Assembly: GCA_029237695.1 (NCBI GenBank)
Contig: CM055272.1
Span: forward strand, 34,668,791 to 34,732,790
Source of the DNA: Conchocele bisecta
Taxonomy: Eukaryota; Mollusca; Bivalvia; Lucinida; Thyasiridae
Direction: 5' to 3'
DNA length: 64,000 nt
Part shown: one piece after another, positions 1-11,800 of the stretch
Layout: the number at the start of each line of letters is the position of its first letter
Position numbering within the stretch: the stretch's first letter is position 1
Made by a program: the position numbers and the translations under genes
Notes under the pieces: generated by a model
Told to the model about the DNA's origin: nothing
Seen by the model: only the letters and a program-made list of their open reading frames with translations
Database searches by the model: none

Positions 1-245
1 TGGGTAATTTACATAGTTCTGTGCAACACTTAATACTCAAACATTGCACACGACAGAAATCGGCAATTATCTACACGTTCACCGTTCCGAACATTCGGGT
101 CACATTTAATCTGTCAAAATACGTGTAATTCGCAGGAGGTGACGTAAATTGTATTTTGGTAACAATGCACTTAAACCACCAGATACACTGACATAAGCCA
201 TACAACATCGAAATGTGAACCGTTCTTCAAAAACCTGTGTTAATA
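1..245. repeat. Diverged direct repeat, copy 1
   Basis: The first 245 bases share order and phrases (GGTAATTTACATA, TTATCTACACGTTCACCGTTCC, GACGTAAATTGTAT, TGGTAACAATGCAC) with 1616-1873. The two are direct copies about 1.6 kb apart with scattered substitutions and small indels. There is no coding signal. Confidence 0.6.
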
Positions 246-289
246 CATGGACTGATATAATTATAGTTAGCTTATTCCTTCCAGTGGTA

Positions 290-352
290 CCTCGCTAAAC
301 CGGACACCTTTAAGGTTTCCAGGGTGTCCAGTTTGGAGAGGTTGCACTGTAA
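290..352. repeat. Family G MITE, diverged
   Basis: Inverted arms TCGCTAAACCGGACACC and GGTGTCCAGTTTGGAGAGG, ending CACTGTA. It is a worn copy of the short palindromic element seen cleanly at 19110-19182, 19295-19366, 39659-39727, 39887-39959 and 54392-54460. Confidence 0.6.
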
Positions 353-615
353 TTCATTCGTAATACAGTAGAATCTATCTAAACCGCACACACTTGGCTT
401 CACACACTGTTCTGATACACTGTTGACATATGCCATAAGCCCCAAATTCTCGTTTCACGGCCAAATTTGGAAAACAGCGCACCACATTCATTTCATGTAC
501 TTTCCATACTAACGCACTGAACTGTGTAGTAATTATGTTTTTACGTTGCTGCATATAAGTACACTAATTGATTTACCAAGTATATGTACCAGAACCCACG
601 AACCATTTAGATACC

Positions 616-851
616 TGGGGGCCGTTTCACTAAACTTCTTACGACTAAAATGTTCGCAAGCGCAAATTTAGAATCGCCTGCAAACTTCAATTGATGGATT
701 TACATTTATTGAGCATAGGCTGCATATGCAGCCTATGCTCAATAAATGTAAATTATTAACACGAAAACATTGTTAATGTGAAATTTACATACTATCGTAA
801 TTTTGCACTTACGAACATTTTAGTCGTAGAAAGTTTAATGAAACGGCCCCC
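616..851. mobile_element. Family A palindromic MITE
   Basis: Ends GGGGGCCGTTTCACTAAAC and GTTTAATGAAACGGCCCCC are inverted. The centre GCATATGC is flanked by AGCATAGGCT / AGCCTATGCT arms. Family A is about 240 bp, has no coding capacity, and recurs throughout the window. Confidence 0.8.
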
Positions 852-852
852 T

Positions 853-1053
853 GGGGCCCGTTGCACTAAACTTCGTAAGACTAAAATGTTCGTAAGTGAA
901 AAATTATGATAGTCTGTAAAATTCACATTAACAATGTTTTCTTGTAAACAATTATTGGATTTACAGTTATTGAGCATAGGCTTCCATCAATTGAAATTTC
1001 CAGACGATTCTACATTTGCGCTTACGAACATTTCAGTCGTACGAAGTTTAGTA
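853..1053. mobile_element. Family A MITE, second copy back to back
   Basis: Starts CTGGGGCCCGTTGCACTAAA directly after the previous copy and lacks one central arm (the GCATATGC centre is gone). It ends near CGTACGAAGTTTAGT, where a family-V element begins. Confidence 0.7.
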
Positions 1054-1056
1054 GAG

Positions 1057-1298
1057 ATTTAACACTTAGACTGCTACACACAACAATTGTCGTCTGCTGT
1101 TGCTTTTATATCTTGCCTTATTGCTCAATAAAACATGGTTTGACAGCACTTCAGAATCATTTCAAATGGAAATGATTCTGAAGTGCTGTCAAAGCATATT
1201 GTAAATTATTCTCAAGTGCTGTCAAAGCATGTTTTTGATGATAAAAATGGAAAATAAACAGCAGACGACAAAAAAAAAGATGGCGGTGTAAGGGTTAA
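1057..1298. mobile_element. Family V palindromic MITE with TTAA ends
   Basis: Begins TTAACACTTAGACTGC and ends GCGGTGTAAGGGTTAA. The central palindrome is TGACAGCACTTCAGAATCAT and its complement. TTAA target sites with CCCTTA termini are typical of piggyBac-type elements (family knowledge). Other copies are near 38464, 49010, 49258 and 49757. Confidence 0.7.
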
Positions 1299-1615
1299 TC
1301 CACCCACAGGAAAATAAATTGCTAATACTACTTACATTTAAGCACGGTTCGTCCGCATGTAAGGGGAGATAATCCGCGAGCTTTAGTGGACAACTGTGCT
1401 GTAAATAATTTATCCAACACCTATATACCCGTATTATGTCTGTTTTTCCTGATGGCCCGGGGACAACACTCATATCGGGACTATGGCTGAAGTGGGCTAA
1501 CATCATGTATGCGACTTTGTGAGCTTCCAAAGGTCTTTGAACAGGTGGTCATTGTTTTGGTGTCTTATGGGTATTTTGGTGGATTTTGGTAGATTTGAGT
1601 GGATTTAATTGGTTT

Positions 1616-1873
1616 GGGGTAATTTACATAATTTTGTGCAACTACTAATGCTCAAACATTAAACACGATATAAATCGCCAATTATCTACACATTCACCGT
1701 TCCGAACTGTCCGGCCACCTTTATACTGTAAATTCCGTACGTATACGTGTATTTCACGGGAGCTGACGTAAATTGTATGTTGGTAACAATGCACCATAAA
1801 CCACCAGAGATACCGAAATAACACATAAACCACCGAAATATGAACCGTTCTCCAAGAACCTGTGATTATGTAA
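1616..1873. repeat. Diverged direct repeat, copy 2
   Basis: Second copy of the repeat that opens the window. It ends GAACCGTTCTCCAAGAACCTG against GAACCGTTCTTCAAAAACCTG in copy 1. The stretch 245-615 between the copies holds only a family-G remnant (about 290-352) and otherwise nothing recognisable. Confidence 0.6.
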
Positions 1874-1886
1874 ACATCTGGACATG

Positions 1887-2070
1887 TTAACCCTTTCAAC
1901 ACGACATGCCTGTATAGTGGTATTGGCAAAAAGTGTAGATCCAGAAGAGCCGGCTCGTGACGAGCCGTCTCATCAGGATCTGCACTTTTTGCAAGTAATT
2001 TTCATATTTTTGAGAACAAAAACACCCCCTTTTCATAAATGGACCGTTATTCAAGAACCTGTGTAATCTA
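1887..2070. mobile_element. Family B MITE, left-hand part
   Basis: Starts TTAACCCTTTCAACAC and contains the palindrome GCCGGCTCGTGACGAGCC, then TTTGAGAACAAAAACACCCC. Family B ends in TTAACCCTTTC and, where complete, closes with GAAAGGGTTAA, as piggyBac-like MITEs do. The right end is not clear here. Confidence 0.65.
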
Positions 2071-2248
2071 CATGTATACAGTGGCAACACAAAGTCTTCC
2101 TGTGCGTTCTTCCAGTGATGGTATTATTTTGTTTGCCCATCTTTTGTGGTCGTTTGGGGTGGGCGGTGTGCAAGGGGTTCGTGGTGCTAACAGGATAACA
2201 GAAAATACAATTTGCAAATAACGATTGAAATAGCAATAGCCATAACAG

Positions 2249-2478
2249 TTAACCCTTTCCCTGATAGAAACGACTTTTCACGCCTCTGCAGAAGATGTCT
2301 TTAGAAAACATTGTGGGAAAAGGAGAAATTGCTTGTAACAAGCAATTTCTCCTTTTCCCACAATGTTTTCTACTCTATCAGATAATTTAACCATCATTTG
2401 ACCCAGCATTTGATTCTTTTATTCAGATGTTTTCGATTTGAAAGAGTCGAAATATCGCAAAACAGGGAAAGGGTTAAG
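2249..2478. mobile_element. TTAA-ended MITE, third family
   Basis: Begins TTAACCCTTTCCCTGAT and ends CAGGGAAAGGGTTAA, a perfect 15 base inverted end. Inside is a hairpin of CATTGTGGGAAAAGGAGAAA and its complement. It is separate from families B and V but uses the same TTAA target. The stretch 2479-2781 holds a small AAATATTTACTGTCAAT hairpin (2648-2690) and otherwise nothing recognised. Confidence 0.7.
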
Positions 2479-2781
2479 GACCCGTTATATACCTGATCAT
2501 CCTTCGATGCAAAGATAATTGCTTCGTTAATGTGATAGAATATATGTATAACATAATGTGATCACTGCCTCGTTACTGTATCCTATACGGCGCATGGAGT
2601 GGCCAAGTCGGCCATCTTTGTGTGTAACAAAAATAAGCCACTAACGATTGACAGTAAATATTTTGTCCAAATATTTACTGTCAATCATTATTGACAATTT
2701 TAACAAAAAACAAAACAACAATTTGAAAATGTCAACACCAGACTCGCAGTTCTAAACAATTACCCCCCTCATACATTTCAG

Positions 2782-2870
2782 ACGGCGAGTTTCGAACATG
2801 CGACCTTCAAGGACCTGCTATGGCACCTCGTGTACAGCCGCAACTTCTACTCGGACCTCGATAAGGCCAG
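2782..2870 (+). CDS. KY-like: KY-like exon 1 of window: start of transglutaminase-like domain 1
   Basis: An 89 nt exon between acceptor catttcag and donor gtatgg. It enters in phase 0 and reads TASFEHATFKDLLWHLVYSR then NFYSDLDKAR, the helical lead-in of a KY-type transglutaminase fold (compare exon 8, VALNNHDTFRDLMWDLIFS). It ends after AG, the first two bases of an Arg codon completed by exon 2 at 19380, across a 16.5 kb intron. At least one upstream exon must exist, because this exon begins in mid-domain with no start codon. Confidence 0.85.
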
Positions 2871-5800
2871 GTATGGTGTTTACTGCGTAGGTCGGGGTAA
2901 TTGCCACACATGTTCTTAAACAGTTAGGGATGGGTTGTGACTTAGGGGTTTGAACACCTGACTTCCAATCCGAAGGTTGTGGATTCAAACCTCGCATTGG
3001 GCATTAAAACAGTACTTTCATTACAGCATGCTTTGACAGCACTTCAGAATCATTTCCGTTGGAAATTATTCTGAAGTGCTATCAAACCATGTTTTATTAC
3101 ATAGTATTTCCATCCCACTGGTCTGTCGAATGAGCCTTTAAACTGTGGTCCCGTCTCTATGTGACATACGCTGTTGGTGTGGGCGTTAAACCCATTCACT
3201 TTAACTGTTTCACTTAAAATGTTACATGAGTGGCATGGGGTGGGGTAACCGACTAACGTTCGACAAAAAGGAAAATATCGGTCGTAATACTGTCTGTTTC
3301 ACGATAACTGCCCATATGTTACGGCTATATATATGTACAATGTAAAAACAATAATCTTTTTGATAATATTAAATTTTGTCAAACTGTAAGTATGAACCTT
3401 CTGTTTATTCCGTGAAACTTGGTCCAATATTGATTTTATTGCGAAAAAAACAACAATTTCCCCATGTTAAATCCACATAGAAGATGTATATGGAGCTTTA
3501 ACATGGGGAAAAAGTTCTAATTTCAGAAATAGTTAAGCGATTTTCAAAATTTAACTTTTTTTTTCTTAGATCATTTCCAAGCTATCTAGCCAGGTTTCGG
3601 AGTCAATATACAAAATCTTTCGGGTTTTTTTCTTAGAAGTTTGCGCTGAAGTTTTTTAGAACACTTCCATCAGTGTTACATATTTCCTGTTGAGATGTGT
3701 ACAAACACATGTAATGGTAGATAGAAGCTGGTCTACATAACTTGCACATGCACACGTGACGTATCCCCGGCTATTTTGCGAAATCAACGTTCATGAGATA
3801 AGAGGTGACTGAACCTATTTACGCAAAATATCCCCACAAACAATGCAAAAACAAAAACGCAGCAACGGACAGTTAACTCAACCCGGACGTTAAACCCATA
3901 CACTGCGACGTTCACTGAACACGCTGAAAATAGTTTTCATTCGTTAATTGCATTCACAGGTCGTACTCTATAGTGCACAGGCAGCCAATTTATTTTCCAT
4001 ATACAGTGAATCCTCGCTAAAGCGGACAACCTGGGGACCTCGCTGTAAATCAGGCATTTGATTATTCCGAGCCATAGTTGTGTGCTATGCGATCACCTGA
4101 GATAAATGCCCAATAATCACATCAAAATTATGATCATATATCGATGGTCTAGTAACTAAGGTCGTAACTGCTATGCTTTAGCATAGCAGTTACGACCTTA
4201 TGTTACTAGACCATCGATGTGTGTATTGTTGTCCGGTTTAGAGAGGTTCCACTGTACCTACATTCACACAAAACATGACAACTACTAAGTACCTGCAACA
4301 ATGACGAATCTTTACGTAATAGTTATAGTTCACATATTAATTTTTATGCCACCAGGTTTCGAAGAAACGGGTGGCATATAGTGTTTGGACCGTCCGTCCG
4401 TCCGTCCGTCTGTATGTCTGTCCGTCCGTCCGTCACACTTTTCGGTTAATCACTGTCACAGTTTCTCAAACTGGCCATTGCATCTACATAAGTTGCTTAA
4501 TCGCTTCAATACTTCAACACTTCATTCATTGGTATGTGTGCCACACCTGCCTTTTCATAATTTATATGACCTTCGCCTTTTCACCTTCACCAGGTTACTT
4601 AAATGACTTAACAATTTTGGTTAACGAGTTCGTCACAGTTTCTCAAAATGGCCATATCATCTACATAAGTTGCTTAATCGCTTCAATACTTCAACACTTC
4701 ATTCATTGGTATGTGTGCCACACCTGCCTTTTCTATAATTTATAGACCTTCGCCTTTTGACCTTCACCAGGTTACTTAAATGACTTAACAATTTTGGTTA
4801 ACCAGTTCGTCACAGTTTCTCAAAATGGCCATATCATCTACATAAGTTGCTTAATCGCTTCAATACTTCAACAATTCATTCATTGGTATGTGTGCCACAC
4901 CTGCCTTTTCATAATTTATATGACCTTCGCCTTTTGACCTTCACCAGGTTACTTAAATGACTTAACAATTTTGGTTAACCAGTTTTTCACAGTTTCTCAA
5001 ACTGGCCATATCATCTACATAAGTTGCTTAATCGCTTCACTACTTCAAAATTTCATTCATTGGTATGTGTGCCACACCTGCCTTTTCATAATTTATATGA
5101 CCTTCGCCTTTTGACCTTCACCAGGTTACTTAAATTACTTAACAATTTTGGTTAACCAGTTCGTCACAGTTTCTCAAACTGGCCATATCATCTACATAAG
5201 TTGCTTAATCGCTTCAATACTTCATTCATTGGTATGTGTGCCACACCTGCCTTTTCATAATGTATATGACCTTCGCCTTTTCACCTTCACCAGGTTACTT
5301 AAATGACTTAACAATTTTGGTTAACCAGTTCGTCACAGTTTCTTAAACTGGCCATATCATCTACATAAGTTGCTTAATCGCTTCAATACTTCAACACTTC
5401 ATTCATTGGTATGTGTGCCACACCTGCCTTTTCATAATTTATATGACCTTCGCCTTTTCACCTTCACCAGGTTACTTAAATGACTTAACCACTTTGTCAC
5501 AGTTTCTCAAATATGCTGCAGGTGGCATCCGCGTTCGACAGACGCAGTTCTTGTTTTTAATAAATTAATTTCGTAGCGAGTGTAAACTTCAGTATGTGAA
5601 CTGTAAATTACTTACTGTTTGCCACGCCCCATCGCGTGCATATGTTATGTTTGATAGGAGCGCCGCCATCTGCACGCTTTCAAATCGCGACACTAGTTAG
5701 TGATTGGCGGTTTTACAACGAATCGATCATGCAAACGCGGTGACATGGTTCGCGTCACATGAAATTACGCCAACAAGGCGGGAAACTGTTACTGAATATA

Positions 5801-8800
5801 ACTGAATATGCGATTAATTGAGACGAAATACTGTGCCTCCATTGGTCGAGAAACTAGGGCAAACAATACATTATATTCGTGGAATCAGTGACGTAATCCG
5901 GGTCTCGATCCCTGTCAAACAGGGGGTAACTAGACTTGATTTGCACGAGTTAACTGTTAATAATTCCCATTATTTTGCGGAACCGTCTACTTTCACTTTC
6001 GAAATCTCAGTCTCACGTACCCGCACATCCTTTATCATCAGAAAATATAACATGTACAGAGCATGCAGATAATAGTATAAACTGTTTGGCACAGACAATA
6101 TATATATCACGTGGTACTAACAACAACAACAAGTTCTGAAACTTTCACAATCCATCTGATTCAAAGTATATTGTCCTTACTACTAATGGATTTTTATGAA
6201 ATATGGCGCATCAAACGCGTCTTTTTAAGCTGCATTTGGTGGTCTCTGTATTTTCTCCCAAACTTCTGTCGTTTTTGCGAAGAATCTATTTCCGTGTCTA
6301 CCGACACGGAAATCGATTCTTCGCAAAAACGACATACGTCTGTGCCGAACTCACTGGACCACCAACTTCAGCTCTTGAAGACGCGTTTGCTGCGCCATAT
6401 TTCATCAAAATCCGTTGCATATTAAGGAAAATATAAATTAATACTTACTTTGTAGTGGGCGACATTGTTGTTGTTGTAACCACGTGTAACCACCTTGTAT
6501 ATGTTTTTATCTAGCATAAATAATAACAATGGCTGCCACCGTATTGGAGAGATTTACTCCTTACTTCTAACCAAGACTGGTTTACAATCACATCATTCAA
6601 TCTTTGACTTGTTCCTGTGGGATCAGTAAGTGTTCATTAGCTGATAATTACGTTTCCAGTAACCGTGCCAATACCTTAGCTGAATTGGGTCATAGGCATG
6701 TTGCCCACGGACCATCCACCTTCCAAGTTTCAGCAGAATTTGCGAATACGCACCTACAAATGTAAGATCTGTAACATACATGAAAAGTTTCAAAGCTGTA
6801 GAATTAGTTCCACAGGTAAATCAAAAACTCGAACACCTGCAATGTATTGACAGGCTACGGAACCCCGCAGGGGACATGGACATTTTTTATTAATTCGTTC
6901 CCACGAAATAACAATTAGTTCCATCAATTTAACAATTCGTTCCCTCGAATTAACAATTCGTTCCCACGATATAAAAATTCGTTCCCACGAATTAACAATT
7001 CGTTCCCGTGGGAACGAATTGTTATTTCGTGGGAACTAATTGTTAAACTGAGGGAACGAATTGTTAATTCGTGGAAACGAATTGTTAATTCGTGGGAAAT
7101 AATTGTTAGATTGAGGGAACGAATTGTTATTTCGTGGGAACGAATTGTTATTTTGTGGGAACGACTTGTTATTTCGTTGGAACGAATCAATAAAGAAGGA
7201 ATTCTACGTCCCCTGCGGGGCTCCGTAACATACTATTCTTCATGGAGTTACTAAGATCATCATCCCGTTTGACGGGGGAATAAATGAATGCGCACACTTC
7301 GACAATTGTAGCGAAAACGCATACACAAAAACAAGACGTAGGCAAATATCTAAGAAAACCGTGTTGCCGTCGCCGCCAGTATAGACCCAGGCCAGTCTGC
7401 GCACTGGCAGTCTAGATCCAGAACAGCATGTGCATCCGCATAGTCTGATCAGGATCTGTACTATTTGCTATTATATCAATGAAAATCCCATCATGTTTCG
7501 AACAAGCATTATATATAAGATCGTTATCAGACTGATTCATGCGTGTGATATTTGATCAGTAGCCTATTTCACCAACATTGCAAAGTATACTTTTCTAGCA
7601 AAGTATACTTTGAGGGAGTAATCATTTATTTTTCCCAAACTGCATTATTTCATATAGAACTAACCACTGTACATAGTTTGATGATTAAAAGTCACAGTCA
7701 CATATCTGGTATAAAACATGACTTATAGTGATACACTGATATACTTCCCAATAACTTGTGCTACATTGTGGGCGATGAATATTATTAGTAATATAATATA
7801 TAGTAATATATGGCTGCGACTGGAGAAATGGGGCTTATGAGATTTGTGACCAAAGTAGCTCATGATCAAACTGCACACTCCCATAGCCGTATAACGATCT
7901 ATATTGCTTGTTAAGAGTATGATGGAATGGCGAACAGTGCATATCCTGATCAGACTGTGCGGATGCACAGGCTGATCTGGATTTACACTGGTCGCAAAGC
8001 CCAGAATCCCCATTTCTCCAGTCACAGCCATAGATAATGGTGAAGACATAGAAACGGTACTCAGGTATATTATACCGATTTATGATAAGCAATTATATCA
8101 TAAGCACTTCCCACTTCTGCTACTTATAACATCGCCTATGATAAGAATCATTATATTATAATCTAAGAACATTTCATAACACATATTTTATGATAGTATA
8201 AGTGAATCAAAAGCACTTTGATATTTTAGAGTTCGTCCTACTTTCTAAGCCAATGACTGGCCAGTATTGCACTACACTTATTTCACATATTTGCAAGATT
8301 TATCCCCAATAAGTTACATATTACCTGCAGCCTATTTCACCAACATTGCAAAGTATACTTATCTAGCAAAGTATACTTTGAGGGGGAAATTTTCAATTTT
8401 AGGATAAATTTATTAATTTTTATTATACTGAATTTATTACATTATCACAGCCATTTTGGCTGTGATAATGTAATAAATTCAGTATAATAATTCTGCATAC
8501 ATTTAATCATCAAATATATGCAGTTGTTAGTTTTATATGAAATAATGCATTTCAGGAAAAATAAATGATTACTCCCTCAAAGTATACTTTGCTAGAAAAG
8601 TATGCTTTGCAATTTTGATGAAATGGGCTACAGATTTAATCATTAATTGTTCGACAGGAAATAGAAATTTAATCCTCGGTTGGGATGAGCATAGTAACAC
8701 CGCTTCACCGATTTTGATAATATTTGGCCACAATGTGTGTCTAGGGATGGTGCTTTGTGTTGCATACGACCCACGTCCGACAGACCACACGCATCTAATT

Positions 8801-11800
8801 GGTCGAGAGGTGGGGCCAGTGTTGTACGCTTAGTACTAGCAACTATAGTCTGTTTCAGAGTATTAAGGATACACCAGGAACGAATTGTTATTTCGTGGGA
8901 ACGAATTGTTAAATTTCGGAGCTCTGTTATACAATGGTGTACTATAATTGCACGTAGTCTATACAGGTACGTGTTTACTGTATCTGTCAAGGGTTAGATT
9001 CCCCGGATGTTGTAAGATAATATGTTGATACCAAGGTCATCCTAGTTAGACTATGGACTACCAATACTTGTATAATATCCTGAATTTAACATGGGGAGTC
9101 AATTTCCAAAATATTTCGTTTTTTGATCCTGAAGGATCAAAAAACGAAATATTTTGGAAATTGACTCCGAAACCTGGCGAGAAAATGATGTAATTAAGAA
9201 AACAAAAATTAGATTTTTAAAATCGGTCCACAAATAAACATAGGCACTTTATGGGATGAACGAAACCGATGTGTTAATGACTCCTATCGCAGGATGTATA
9301 GTATACGAGAAGGTGGGACATTCGCCATGTTTTTGTTGTCGTTGTTTTTTTTCAACCAACGGGAGTGACGTAAATTAGGCTACCTTTGACTGGTTTCGTA
9401 ATTTATCTTGCTGTTCACCAGCTGATTTTGTCTTTGTGCCAGATCGACACTGCCTGTGTTGACATACAACATGGAAAGTCACATTAACATGAACACATGG
9501 CAAGAAATAGCCCATATTAATGTAATTTACAATATTTAATTCATGATTACCTATTCAGATAAGTGAAAAAACAAATCACGAAACCAGTCGGTACTTCCGT
9601 TGGTTGAAAAATGGTTCCCAGCCTACATGCGGATTAGTAACTTACAATTAGCGAGCCGGTCAAAGGTAAATGAAGTTACTTCCGTTGACTGAGATGATGA
9701 ATGCTGTCATTCCTTCTAGATTCATACTAATCCTCAGTTTAACTGGATTATCACATCGGGTTTTCGTTCATCCCATAAAGCTCCTATGCAAATAAAAAGA
9801 ACATTTAAAAAAATATATATTTTTAGCCCCCATCAAGGTCACTGAGGACTTATGCTCACCTTGTTTGTAAGGCGTTGTAAGGCAAATGCGTTAAAGATTT
9901 GTCATCAAGGCTGTCAGCTAGGGGGTTAACTTCGTAATAACGATGCCTTGTTATGCTTGGAACTGAGGCTGCCAGGAAGAGGATATATAGCGAATAGTAG
10001 GTCAGTGCCGTGAATGGGAACAAATATCTGGCAAGGCTCAGGAAACGGGATGGGCGAGGCTCTGCCGAGCACATCCCGTTTCTGTGCCGCGACAGAAATT
10101 TTTTTCCCATTCACGGCACTAACCTACTATTCTATTTATCCCGTGAACACCTACAAATGGCTGTAAAATGCAAAAATACTATTGAGTGGATATCAAAAAT
10201 GTTTCACGGCACCGTGTTTCACGGCACATACGCACTGTGTTGACGGGATAATATCCGATATCATTTGAGGCACGCCATGTGATTTTGTACCTACGAACAT
10301 GTGCGATATCTCATGAACAATATTTACAAAATGTATGATATTTTCCGTAAATGACGTCGAAAGTTGGCGAAATATTCATAGCAACGCATTTGCTATAACA
10401 ATTTCGTCATCTTTCTACGTCATTTACAGAAAATATCACAGTTTCTGTAAATATATTTCATGAAAGATTGCACATGCTCTTGGGTACAAACATCACATAG
10501 CGTGCCTCATTTGTTGCTTCATATAATCCGTTTATTGCATTGAGAGCGGGCAATTATTCCGAGACCAGACATAGAACCCGATACACGGGACACGTGTCTG
10601 GGAATGCTCAAGTTTACGCGCCAACTTTTGACAGAATAATTGCCATTCCCGGAAATCAATGTTCCCGCGGTCGTCTTTGGATTGACAGACAATTGGCTTT
10701 ATAAACCGCAAGGTTATTACTATTGGGGTCCTTGTCGCCAAAAGGGTCGATTATTTCTAATATTCGATTATTATCCCGCCCCCGCCATACGAAGTAAGTC
10801 GAGAGGTATATAGTTTCCGTCCGTCCGTCCGTCCCCCATCCGCCATTTAATTTACTTTTTAGTTGTCACAGGGTGATCCGTATGGAACGTCAAATCTACA
10901 TAAATAATTAGAGCTAGCATTAACTATTTAGAGCTAGCATTAATTATTTGAGTTTATGAAGATTTGGCGTTCCAGGAACGCCAAATCTTCATAAACTCAA
11001 ATAATTATTGCTAGCTCTAAATAAGTAGAGCTAGAATTAAATATTTATGTAGTTTATGTAGATTTGGCGTTCCATAGATCCGGGCCTGCACATGCTCGCA
11101 CATGTCATAAGCCCCACTTCCCCGGTCACAGTTACACATTAGCCCTGATAGGAAACGGGGAGAACGCCTAAGTAAACAGTATGCCAACATCGGTTTTAGT
11201 GTTTCATTTTCTCGTGCAAATGGGTACAACCAAGTCTGTCACGGTAACCCAATTGATGTGTATTTTATTACATTAAATGGACGTTGCTCTCAAACGTGAG
11301 GATAGGACGGGACTAACAACGGTGTTGACAACCGGCCCAGAAAAATAAATAACAAAAATGTCCATGACGAGCTACCATATAATTTGCCTGTTTGATGTTG
11401 CTGTGCTTATGATAGGATTTCCTCAATGTTTTTGTTCTCTGGCTTCGATACGGAAGGTGACCTTGAATATGGGTTTATAATGCTATAAGGTCCCCTTTGT
11501 CAGTCTGTGCTCTATATACAGATACGATCAACACGTGCTATCTATCCAGTGACGGACCTCAAGTGCTTGACCAATATCCGTGCGACAGTAGTACTCGTAT
11601 GTGTGATAACACGAGAGCCGGGGTGTCTGTTCTCAAGTCGTGTGTAAATATCTTTATTGTTACGAAATCGACATGGCATTTACGCCGTCAATATACAATT
11701 ATAGTTTACCCTACTTTCTAAGTCAACACATTGCAAAGTTTAACCCCAATAAGTTATATATTACCAGATGTAATGACTATCTGTTCGAGAGGAAATGGGG

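Noticed and set aside
1222..1530. Minus-strand 102-codon frame with a hydrophobic C-terminus
   Set aside because: Overlaps the family-V MITE end, has no splice context and no relation to either gene.
2925..3006. Possible tRNA gene
   Set aside because: A- and B-box-like blocks are present but no cloverleaf with an anticodon fits, and the same tail follows at 15815; it is a SINE.
4371..4745. Open frame of 124 codons with repeated YISCLIASILQHFIHWY
   Set aside because: Translation of the 177 bp tandem units in element E; no start context, and the repeat period explains the repetition.
4348..5555. CRISPR-like array
   Set aside because: Units are contiguous 177 bp tandem copies with no distinct spacers, in animal DNA.
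6924..7190. Open minus-strand frame reading SHEITIRSHELTIRS repeats
   Set aside because: It is the 22 bp minisatellite of element U read through; unit length and orientation switch explain it fully.
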